From contig JAFUIP010000013.1 in the NCBI GenBank assembly GCA_017468435.1, positions 1 to 64,000 of the forward strand: a stretch of DNA of 64,000 nt, written 5' to 3'. The position numbers were made by a program, and so were the translations under genes. Below are positions 18,830 through 25,749 of the stretch, piece after piece. The notes under the pieces are model-generated. The model had not been told where the DNA came from. It did no database searches and worked only from the letters and a program-made list of their open reading frames with translations. How positions within the stretch are numbered: the first letter of the stretch is position 1; each line of letters starts with the position of its first letter. Source of the DNA: Bacteroidales bacterium (GTDB lineage: Bacteria; Bacteroidota; Bacteroidia; Bacteroidales; UBA1402).

Positions 18830-19471
18830 AATCCATTCAGAAAAATCGAGTTTGATTAGTTGCCAAACATTGTTCAACAAACAAATGGGATCGGGGTCAT
18901 TATCGGCTACGGAGAAGTTTTGTAAAGCTGTTAAGCATTCTTGTATTGAAGTTCCATACGGATATCTTGTCATGTAGAAATCAATCATTTCCTCGAAAGA
19001 ATAATGAGAATGCAGATAGTGTAAATCCCAAAAATCTTTTTTGCGACCGCCGCGAGTAATGACATCCATTTTCATGGCGATAATATCTTCCACCGAAGCC
19101 ATCCTGATATTGTGATGCGTTTCGGTGGGCTTGAGATAAGCATCTGTGTAATATAAATCCAATTTGACACAATTGTCTTTGCTTTGGCCTATCATATAAG
19201 AGGTGCCAAGACCGACTATTCTACCGCAATCTCCGTAGCAATAAGGAAATGTTTTTCGCAGAATGTCTTGCAGATGATAAAAATCAATTGAGCCGTATTG
19301 AGCGTCGGTAAATAAATCTATGTCATCAGACATTCTGTGGCCGAAGCGCAAAGAAAGCGAAGTTCCGCCCACTAACCGAAATGGTAAGAATGCCTCATTG
19401 GACATAAGTGTTTCTAAACAATGTTGTAAAATGGGTTTTACAGTGTTGAATTTTAATGTGTTAAGCCTCAT
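18821..19471 (-). CDS. AbiEii/AbiGii-like nucleotidyltransferase (candidate toxin)
   Basis: 216 residues. The nucleotidyltransferase core shows the GGTSLSL loop followed by the metal-binding DDIDLF, then a C-terminal lysine-rich segment (AMKMDVITRGGRKKDFWDLHYL), as in the AbiEii/AbiGii family. Characterised members transfer nucleotides to RNA, for example tRNA 3' ends in MenT proteins, and act as toxins in toxin-antitoxin or abortive-infection systems. Its start overlaps the end of the antitoxin-like gene by 11 bp, implying translational coupling. Its 3' end overlaps convergent thrC by 9 bp. The pair is AT-rich relative to flanking genes. Toxicity is inferred from family and arrangement. Confidence 0.8.
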   Translation of the reverse strand: MRLNTLKFNTVKPILQHCLETLMSNEAFLPFRLVGGTSLSLRFGHRMSDDIDLFTDAQYGSIDFYHLQDILRKTFPYCYGDCGRIVGLGTSYMIGQSKDNCVKLDLYYTDAYLKPTETHHNIRMASVEDIIAMKMDVITRGGRKKDFWDLHYLHSHYSFEEMIDFYMTRYPYGTSIQECLTALQNFSVADNDPDPICLLNNVWQLIKLDFSEWISK

Positions 19472-19982
19472 GATTTAGATATTGTTTCAGATGATGTTTG
19501 ATGTTTTCCTTGAAAGGAGATTCAGTTAAGGGATAAATTGATTGTAGTATTTGCTCACGTCCGTAAAAACGTATGGTTTCTTGTATTTCTTCTTCGTTGC
19601 CGCGCTCAAATACACGATTAATCACATATTGACTATGGGTGCTGAAGTTGATGTTTTCAAAAGATGTATCCCAAAACAAGCTTCGGCGGAATTTGCTTAT
19701 ATCAGGGCGCAACTCTTTGTTGTGTTTTTGTTTTTCTTGAGCAATATCATAGTAGATTTGCAAGGTCATCAAGAGACCTTCTTCCAGTCCAAGAGATTCT
19801 TCTATGCGAAGAGAAAGAGGAATGTTCATAGATCTTCTTCCATGGATGATGGCACTCAAAGTTTGCGGATGCTCGCCAATGGATTTGGCAAAAGGTCCGC
19901 TTTTCAGTTGACGTTGATGAAGTTCCCGCTGTAAGAACAATCCGGGATGAATTCCTTTAAGTATATCAATTTTTTCAATCAT
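19461..19982 (-). CDS. HigA/VapI-like XRE antitoxin
   Basis: About 173 residues from ATG 19982. The HigA-type motif is clear: GIHPGLFLQRELHQRQ, then a helix-turn-helix with EHPQTLSAIIHGRRS and the LGLEEGLLMTLQIYYDI extension. The C-terminal 90 residues have no obvious family. An upstream in-frame ATG (20051) would add 23 residues but would start beyond the -7 element and operator, so 19982 is preferred. It precedes and overlaps the nucleotidyltransferase gene. Classical AbiE systems use a winged-helix AbiEi protein, so this is a noncanonical partner. Confidence 0.8.
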   Translation of the reverse strand: MIEKIDILKGIHPGLFLQRELHQRQLKSGPFAKSIGEHPQTLSAIIHGRRSMNIPLSLRIEESLGLEEGLLMTLQIYYDIAQEKQKHNKELRPDISKFRRSLFWDTSFENINFSTHSQYVINRVFERGNEEEIQETIRFYGREQILQSIYPLTESPFKENIKHHLKQYLNHEA

Positions 19983-19986
19983 GCTG

Positions 19987-20008
19987 CAAAAGTAAACAAA
20001 TTTGTTTA
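19987..20008 (-). promoter_or_regulatory. Promoter and palindromic operator of the toxin-antitoxin pair
   Basis: TACTTTTG on the minus strand (19994-19987) is a -7 element ending 4 nt before the antitoxin ATG, so the message is nearly leaderless. A perfect 16-bp palindrome, TAAACAAATTTGTTTA (19993-20008), overlaps it by two bases. This is a likely autoregulatory site for the HigA-like protein. Confidence 0.6.
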
Positions 20009-20016
20009 TTATTCTG

Positions 20017-20047
20017 TCTGATACTTCGTTAAAAATGATTACCTTTG
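20017..20047 (+). promoter_or_regulatory. Promoter of the phosphatase-lipid gene cluster
   Basis: TACCTTTG (20040-20047) is preceded after 19 nt by TCTG (20017-20020), a weak -33 match. The ATG follows at 20080. It lies next to the divergent toxin-antitoxin operator. Confidence 0.5.
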
Positions 20048-20079
20048 CCAAAATTTACATCAAAATTGAGTCAATCTAT

Positions 20080-20544
20080 ATGAACAATAAAGAGATAACA
20101 CGCATACTTTTCATTTGTTATGGCAATATTTGTCGTAGTCCGATGGCGGAGTTCGTGATGAAAGACAAGGTGCGCAAGGCCGGTTTGGAAGAGGCCTTCG
20201 AGATAGCATCGGCAGCCACCAGTACCGAAGAAATAGGCAATCCGGTGTATCCGCCGGTGCGCGATTTGCTCACGGCTCACGGCATTTCTTGCAAGGGAAA
20301 GACGGCGCGCCAAATCACCAAGGCTGATTACGAGCATTACGATTATATCATCGCTATGGACCAAATGAACCTCAATCATTTACGACGTTTTGTGGGCGAT
20401 GATCCGCAAGGAAAAGTGCATCTTCTGCGTTCGTTCTCGGCCCATCCGGGCGAAATTGCCGACCCTTGGTTTACCCGCGATTTCCAGACAACCTGGGACC
20501 AGGTGGAAGAATCTTGCGAAGGCTTGCTGAACCAATTACGATAA
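20080..20544 (+). CDS. Low-molecular-weight protein tyrosine phosphatase
   Basis: 154 residues, the usual family length. The P-loop CYGNICRS places the nucleophile at C13 and the phosphate-binding arginine at R19 (CX5R). The general acid is in the C-terminal ADPWF segment (about D127). It removes phosphate from tyrosine residues; in Bacteroidetes such enzymes are often tied to capsule or signalling, but nothing here shows that. The ATG at 20080 was chosen because the family start is only a few residues before the P-loop and the promoter lies at 20040-20047. It heads a cluster with two lipid enzymes. Confidence 0.9.
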   Translation: MNNKEITRILFICYGNICRSPMAEFVMKDKVRKAGLEEAFEIASAATSTEEIGNPVYPPVRDLLTAHGISCKGKTARQITKADYEHYDYIIAMDQMNLNHLRRFVGDDPQGKVHLLRSFSAHPGEIADPWFTRDFQTTWDQVEESCEGLLNQLR

Positions 20545-20580
20545 GTCAAAGAAAGTCAAAGACGAATAAACAGCGATAAA

Positions 20581-21471
20581 ATGAGATATTGTTTTGTCAT
20601 CAACGGACGCAAAGACAAGGAATTTATTCAACAAAAACTCCGGACTCAAATAGACGAGGCCGGCCTGAAGGATTATTTTCTGTTTCATACTTCCTGTCCG
20701 AAAGATGCCACTCGTTTTGTCCGTAATTATTGCAAGAATCATTTACAAGAAGAAGTCTGTTTCGTGGCTTGCGGAGGCGACGGCACCATCAATGAAGTGG
20801 CCAACGGCTTGGTGGGTTTCGAGCATAAGTATCTGGCAGTGATGGCCTACGGCAGCGGAAACGATTTCGTGAAGTATTATCCGCAATCCGATTTCCGTTC
20901 GGTGGAAGCCTTGCTGCGCGGCGAAAAACACGCCATAGACGTTTTGCAAATAGGCGATCGTTATTCGGTGAATGTCTGCAATTTCGGTTTCGAATCTTTG
21001 GTGTGCAGCCGAGCCAATTATTTGTCGGCAAAGGGCGCCAAATGGCCCTACAGGCGCGGCATTCTATGGGCAGTCTTGCACGGCATGCGCAGCCGCATCA
21101 GCGTCACAGCCGATGGCGAAAAGCTCAATAAATCGCCTTACATTTTGTTGGGAACGGCGGCCAATTGCCAGTACGTGGGCGGCGAATATCGATGTGCGCC
21201 GCGGGCGAGCAACGACGATGGACTCATAGAGCTATGTTTGGTGCATCCCATCTCTATTTTCCGCTTTATCAGCGTTTTGCCTTATTATCGCAATGGAAAA
21301 CATTTGGATGTGCCCGCCTATCGAAGTTTCTTGGATTATCGACAAGTGAAGCAAGTGGTCTTGGATGCGCCCAAGGGCATGGAACTCTGCCTGGACGGCG
21401 AGCTGTTTCCCGGCACGCATTTCGAGATAAATATATTGGAAAAAGCCATACAATTCATTATACCTCAATAA
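20581..21471 (+). CDS. Diacylglycerol kinase/sphingosine kinase family lipid kinase
   Basis: 296 residues with the DAGK catalytic signature GGDGTINEV (65-73) and the downstream AYGSGNDFVKYY segment. C-terminal beta-sandwich motifs (CAPRASNDDGLIEL, CLDGELFPG) match the YegS/DgkB group. It would phosphorylate a lipid such as diacylglycerol, undecaprenol or a sphingoid base; Bacteroidetes make sphingolipids, so that possibility is open. It begins 36 bp after the phosphatase gene and is followed after one base by an acyltransferase gene, so a lipid-modification operon is likely. Confidence 0.88.
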   Translation: MRYCFVINGRKDKEFIQQKLRTQIDEAGLKDYFLFHTSCPKDATRFVRNYCKNHLQEEVCFVACGGDGTINEVANGLVGFEHKYLAVMAYGSGNDFVKYYPQSDFRSVEALLRGEKHAIDVLQIGDRYSVNVCNFGFESLVCSRANYLSAKGAKWPYRRGILWAVLHGMRSRISVTADGEKLNKSPYILLGTAANCQYVGGEYRCAPRASNDDGLIELCLVHPISIFRFISVLPYYRNGKHLDVPAYRSFLDYRQVKQVVLDAPKGMELCLDGELFPGTHFEINILEKAIQFIIPQ

Positions 21472-21472
21472 C

Positions 21473-22291
21473 ATGATTACATTTATTGTTCTGAATCTGC
21501 TATCCTTGCTGTCGAGCATTCTCTTGGCCGTTTTTGCTATGCCAACGCCATGTCAATACGCTTGGTTGCCGCTTATTTTCATAGGTTTCTTCACAGCTTA
21601 CGCCGCCGCTTTTATTTTGCTGATGTGTTTTACCTCCTTGTTCGTTTCCAAGAAAAAGGTCTATACCAAACGAAGTTCCTATTATTTGTGGATACAAACG
21701 CGCATCATCGAGATTCTCTGCATTTTCTGCTTGGTGAGAGTCAGAGTGAAAGGCATGGACATCGTGCCCAAAGACAGACCCTTTTATCTGGTAGGCAATC
21801 ATCAATCCTTTTTCGACCCTATGTTGGCATCCATGATTCTACGCCGCTGGCGTTTCGCCTTCATTTCCAAGCCCGAAAATTTCAAGATACCTTTCATAGG
21901 CCGCATCCTGCATCGTAACGGCTACTTGGCCATCGATAGGGAAAACAATCGTAACGCGCTGCTAACCATGTCGAAAGCTATTGAAATGATGAGCAAGCAG
22001 GGCTATTCCATCGGTATTTATCCCGAGGGTCATCGCAACAAGACAGACGAGGCTCTTTTGCCCTTTCATGCCGGCAGTTTTCGTGTGGCTTTCAAGGCTA
22101 AAGCCCCTGTGCTTCTTGCTGTTATAGACGATGCGCGCATCTTATCTCGCCGTAAATTTCTTTATCCTGTCTGCATTGATTTTCGTTTTGTCGAACTGGT
22201 AGAAACCGAGCCTTTCAACAACGATACCCAAGCCCTGAGCGATTATTGTCGTCAACGCATCTTGGACGATTTGGCTGCGCATGCCCGCTAG
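21473..22291 (+). CDS. PlsC-like 1-acylglycerol-3-phosphate O-acyltransferase
   Basis: 272 residues. Two hydrophobic segments (about 4-22 and 30-57) anchor it in the inner membrane. The acyltransferase motif NHQSFFD (H110, D115) and the phosphate-binding YPEGHRNKT (about 180) are intact. It would acylate lysophosphatidic acid or a related lipid. Start and stop are separated by a single base from the lipid kinase gene, supporting translational coupling. Confidence 0.88.
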   Translation: MITFIVLNLLSLLSSILLAVFAMPTPCQYAWLPLIFIGFFTAYAAAFILLMCFTSLFVSKKKVYTKRSSYYLWIQTRIIEILCIFCLVRVRVKGMDIVPKDRPFYLVGNHQSFFDPMLASMILRRWRFAFISKPENFKIPFIGRILHRNGYLAIDRENNRNALLTMSKAIEMMSKQGYSIGIYPEGHRNKTDEALLPFHAGSFRVAFKAKAPVLLAVIDDARILSRRKFLYPVCIDFRFVELVETEPFNNDTQALSDYCRQRILDDLAAHAR

Positions 22292-22331
22292 TGATTTTGA
22301 GATGGGATGACAGAGGTTAAGTCTGGTGAAA

Positions 22332-24740
22332 ATGATGTTTGGAAGATATTGGTATAGTTGGGCGATACTTGTTTTCGGCATATTTGTTACGCAAGCGAGT
22401 ACGCAACAAGATAATCTGCGGCAATTGACTAAAAATTTGTCGCAGTTCAACTATTATTATCCTCAAGAAAAAGTATATCTGCATTTCGATAACAATGCAT
22501 ATTTCTTGGAAGAAAGCCTGTTTTTCAATGCCTATGTTGTGATGGCCGATTGCCATCGGGCTGATAGTTTGAGCGGGGTTCTGTATGTGGAATTGTTGGC
22601 TCCTGATGGACAATTGCAGGAAAAGCTCAAACTAAAGATTGTCGATGGTCAGGCCTCAGGCTCTTTTCGTTTCCATCCAAATTGGAAATCGGGATACTAC
22701 GAGGTAAGAGCTTATACGCGCTCGATGCTCAATTGGGACGAATCAACGGTTTTCTCTCGTATTTTCCCGGTTTTCGATTCTCCTCAAGAAGAAGGCGATT
22801 ATCGACAATTAGTGATGTCAGACAAGAACTTTCCACCCACCAAGCCTTTTCGCGAAGCCTATCAATCGGAAGCTTCTACGGAAGTGTATTTTTATCCCGA
22901 GGGTGGCAATTTAATACAAGGCCTTTCTTCGCAGGTGGCATATAAAGTGATTGATCGATATGGAATGGGCAAGCATTCACAATTGTATCTCTGCGATGCC
23001 TTTGGTCAAATCATAGACAGCACCACAACACAACATAATGGAATGGGTGTAGTGACTATTTGTCCACAAGCGACACCTTTGTATTTAAAAATGATAGAAG
23101 ACGGTCAATCTTCGTTTTTCCCTTTGCCACCGGCTCTTGCTCAAGGTTATTCGCTAAGTTGTCGATGGAAAGATGATGCTCTGGACATAGAACTGAGGTC
23201 ATCTACTCAAATGCCGATAGAAATATTGGGAATCAGCATTTTGGCTCGTGGAAGATTATTGCACGCGGATTGTATCATGCCCGACAAACAAGGCAAACAT
23301 CTCTGTTTTCCGGATTCATTGTTTGCGGATGGCGTCAACCAAATCACATTGTTCGATGCTTATGGTCAGATTTGTGCCGAACGTTTTGTTTTCAAATATC
23401 CTGAACACCAAAACAAAATCAGCATTGTTGCTCCAAAATCTCCCATAAAGCCTTTTGAAAAGATCTCCTTACAGATAAATGTGCAAAATACAGCACCGAA
23501 AACATCCTTGTCTATTGCTATACGCGATTCGGAAAGCGAACTGGACATGCAACCTAATGCCGATTTGGCCTCCTATCTGCTTTTGGCCTCCGATTTGAAA
23601 GGCTATATAGAGTGTCCCTCGTATTATTTGGAAAAGGATGACGCAGAACATCGTTTGGCTTGCGACTTATTGATGATGGTGCATGGTTGGCGTCGTTACG
23701 ATTGGAGTCAAATGTCCGGCATGAAGCCATTTAAGCCGGAATTCATGGCAGAAAAACATTTGAGTTGCTATGGAAGATTGGTTGAAAACAAAGATGGATT
23801 GCTTCTACGCGCAAGCGATATGACATCTATCCCTAATACGGAAATTGGCATTTTGGTGAAGGATAAGTCGAATATTCTGTATCGAAGCAATGTCTTAAGT
23901 GACGAAAATGGTTGCTATGGTTTTGAGGTAAATGATTTCTATGGACAAAAAAACATGATGTTGTATGCCAAAGATTATCTCCAAAGCAACAAAAAACTGG
24001 AGTTTCTTATCGATCGTCATTATGATATAGCGCCACGAACTATTTATCAAGCCGAAATGGATTATTCATTAAAAGAAATCATCAAAGCATCCAACGAAAA
24101 GATTTCATTAATGGATGTACAGCAACTAAAATCGGTGGGTGTCACGGAAAAACGCAAAGACCTCAAGTTCAAACGTTACGATGTTGAGAAGTATCGCGAA
24201 AAAGCCTACGATTTAGGCTTGAAAGTCTGTGATAATCTTGCTGATTTTTTGAAGGAACATGATTATCAAATAGATAAGGATGATCGTGGTTTATCTATCA
24301 ATCACCTCTTGATTAAAATCGGATATAGCAAGAATTACAGCACAGTTAATTTTGATAATGTCAGAATGATTGATGTTTACGAATCGCCATATGCTCATAC
24401 ACAAATTTTTAATAATAATGAATATCAACCTAGAACAACGGTCATCTTTCTTCCTTTTAAGGAAAATACTCCACGTCAAGGCACACATCAGGCAACTCGA
24501 AACACCATCATTGAAGGATTTTCCCGACCAAGGGAATTTCATCACATTAATTACCAAGATAAGAAAATACAAATCGGAGATGTGGATTATCGCCGCACGC
24601 TCTACTGGAACCCCAATGTGATGCTCGATGAAAACGGCCGCGCCGAAATTGAGTTTTTCAACAACAGCACTTGCCGCCACATTTCCATCAGCGCCGAAGG
24701 CCTCAGCCACGACGGGAAACCGCTGGTTTTCAAGAAGTAA
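22332..24740 (+). CDS. MG2 (alpha-2-macroglobulin-like) surface protein, paralogue 1
   Basis: About 802 residues with a signal peptide at the N-terminus. A GTG at 22326 is an alternative start. The MG2 domain starts around residue 35 with YPQEKVYLHFDNNAYFLEES, the hallmark of a large Bacteroidetes family of exported MG2 proteins, and a second beta-rich block begins near YFYPEGGNLIQG. There is no thioester or protease motif. The role is unknown; relatives are sometimes linked to outer-membrane transport. A second member lies 1 kb downstream with only moderate protein similarity, except for the last 51 residues, which are nearly identical at DNA level. Most of this gene is more AT-rich than that copied 3' end. 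Confidence 0.75.
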   Translation: MMFGRYWYSWAILVFGIFVTQASTQQDNLRQLTKNLSQFNYYYPQEKVYLHFDNNAYFLEESLFFNAYVVMADCHRADSLSGVLYVELLAPDGQLQEKLKLKIVDGQASGSFRFHPNWKSGYYEVRAYTRSMLNWDESTVFSRIFPVFDSPQEEGDYRQLVMSDKNFPPTKPFREAYQSEASTEVYFYPEGGNLIQGLSSQVAYKVIDRYGMGKHSQLYLCDAFGQIIDSTTTQHNGMGVVTICPQATPLYLKMIEDGQSSFFPLPPALAQGYSLSCRWKDDALDIELRSSTQMPIEILGISILARGRLLHADCIMPDKQGKHLCFPDSLFADGVNQITLFDAYGQICAERFVFKYPEHQNKISIVAPKSPIKPFEKISLQINVQNTAPKTSLSIAIRDSESELDMQPNADLASYLLLASDLKGYIECPSYYLEKDDAEHRLACDLLMMVHGWRRYDWSQMSGMKPFKPEFMAEKHLSCYGRLVENKDGLLLRASDMTSIPNTEIGILVKDKSNILYRSNVLSDENGCYGFEVNDFYGQKNMMLYAKDYLQSNKKLEFLIDRHYDIAPRTIYQAEMDYSLKEIIKASNEKISLMDVQQLKSVGVTEKRKDLKFKRYDVEKYREKAYDLGLKVCDNLADFLKEHDYQIDKDDRGLSINHLLIKIGYSKNYSTVNFDNVRMIDVYESPYAHTQIFNNNEYQPRTTVIFLPFKENTPRQGTHQATRNTIIEGFSRPREFHHINYQDKKIQIGDVDYRRTLYWNPNVMLDENGRAEIEFFNNSTCRHISISAEGLSHDGKPLVFKK
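24585..24740 (+). repeat. 156-bp 3' segment shared with the downstream paralogue (copy 1)
   Basis: From the GAT codon at 24585 to the stop, the DNA matches 28528-28683 with six differences by eye. Upstream of this point the two genes diverge strongly. The switch to GC-rich codons is abrupt at the boundary. Confidence 0.9.
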
Positions 24741-24748
24741 TATTTGTT

Positions 24749-24784
24749 TTTCTGCATGAGTTGTTTTTTCCGCATGAGTTGTGA
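24749..24784 (+). repeat. 18-bp imperfect tandem repeat in intergenic DNA
   Basis: GCATGAGTTGT occurs at 24754-24764 and 24772-24782, each preceded by a T-rich stretch, with a period of 18 bp. No function is evident. Confidence 0.6.
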
Positions 24785-24856
24785 AGTTCTCGGCCTCCTT
24801 GTAACATTTTTCCCTCATTTGCGTCTTAGTATGCGTTTGGTTTAAATAAATTGATT

Positions 24857-25678
24857 ATGAAGAAATTGATGCACTCTCTACTCTTGTTTTTAACAATGAG
24901 TATTGCCGCCCAAGCGCAGAGCGAAAATCTTTACCAAGAGTATTGTTCGAATGCGAAAAAAGAAATCGGTTTGGATATCTCCTTTCCCGAAAAACGCATT
25001 CTTGAAATGTGGCATCCCGACAGCGCGCTACAAATTATCATATTTAATACTCCTCTGAATAGTCATGATCCGCTATTTGTATATGAATCTATCGTAAAGA
25101 TTTCCAAACATTGCAGTGTGCTGATGGAAGCCAAACGTGGTGTTGAAAAGTACAACGGGCCTATTCCTCCTTACAGCCATCCTTCTGACTATGTACTTTT
25201 TCCATTTGGAGCAAGTTTCATGCTTAAGAATAGCCATAAACCACATAGTTTTCGCTATGTCAACAACATCACAAGAACGGGCGTTATTTCGAATAAGCCC
25301 GATGCCAAACCCTTGCCGCAGAGAGATGCGGAGGATATTGAGAAAGTAAAGCAAGAAACTCGCGAACTGATTGGCCAATACGCTCGCATCATAGACGATG
25401 GTCCATTGACACAAAAGCTTAACTGCCAAAGCATCGTTATTACCCAAATTCCTCAGGTTGATAAAGTAAGACGTTGGGATACGGATTCAGGAAGCACAGA
25501 AGATATAAAACATTTTCGGCCGGGTTTCAAAAGCAATAATCTACAATGTTATGCCGTGCAATTTTATACAGAAGAGGACTTGCCTCGATCTTTCCATACC
25601 TTGTTCTTTATCGACGGCAACAAAACCACCATTGACAAGTGTATTGAAAAGACAGCGAAGCATATCAGATTCGACTGA
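24857..25678 (+). CDS. Secreted hypothetical protein between MG2 paralogues
   Basis: 273 residues with a signal peptide (MKKLMHSLLLFLTMSIAAQAQ). I do not recognise a family. Visible traits are conserved-looking aromatic segments (SHPSDYVLFPFG, CYAVQFYTEEDLPRS), a lysine-rich helix (DAEDIEKVKQETRELIGQYAR) and a short WDTDSGSTEDIKH loop. The mature protein has four cysteines (CSN, HCSV, LNCQ, LQCYAV), with a fifth near the end (DKC). Its position between two surface MG2 proteins suggests a periplasmic or outer-membrane partner, but this is inference. ATG 24857 was preferred over a TTG two codons upstream. Confidence 0.7.
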   Translation: MKKLMHSLLLFLTMSIAAQAQSENLYQEYCSNAKKEIGLDISFPEKRILEMWHPDSALQIIIFNTPLNSHDPLFVYESIVKISKHCSVLMEAKRGVEKYNGPIPPYSHPSDYVLFPFGASFMLKNSHKPHSFRYVNNITRTGVISNKPDAKPLPQRDAEDIEKVKQETRELIGQYARIIDDGPLTQKLNCQSIVITQIPQVDKVRRWDTDSGSTEDIKHFRPGFKSNNLQCYAVQFYTEEDLPRSFHTLFFIDGNKTTIDKCIEKTAKHIRFD

Positions 25679-25709
25679 TTTGTTTTTTTGCATAACTTGG
25701 CTACCTTTG
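25679..25709 (+). promoter_or_regulatory. Promoter of the second MG2 gene
   Basis: TTTG (25679-25682), 19 nt, then TACCTTTG (25702-25709), a full match to the Bacteroidetes consensus. It starts directly after the upstream stop codon and lies 40 bp before the next ATG. Confidence 0.65.
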
Positions 25710-25749
25710 CGAATCATTGAGCACCTTGTATCACAAAACTTTGTAGGCC

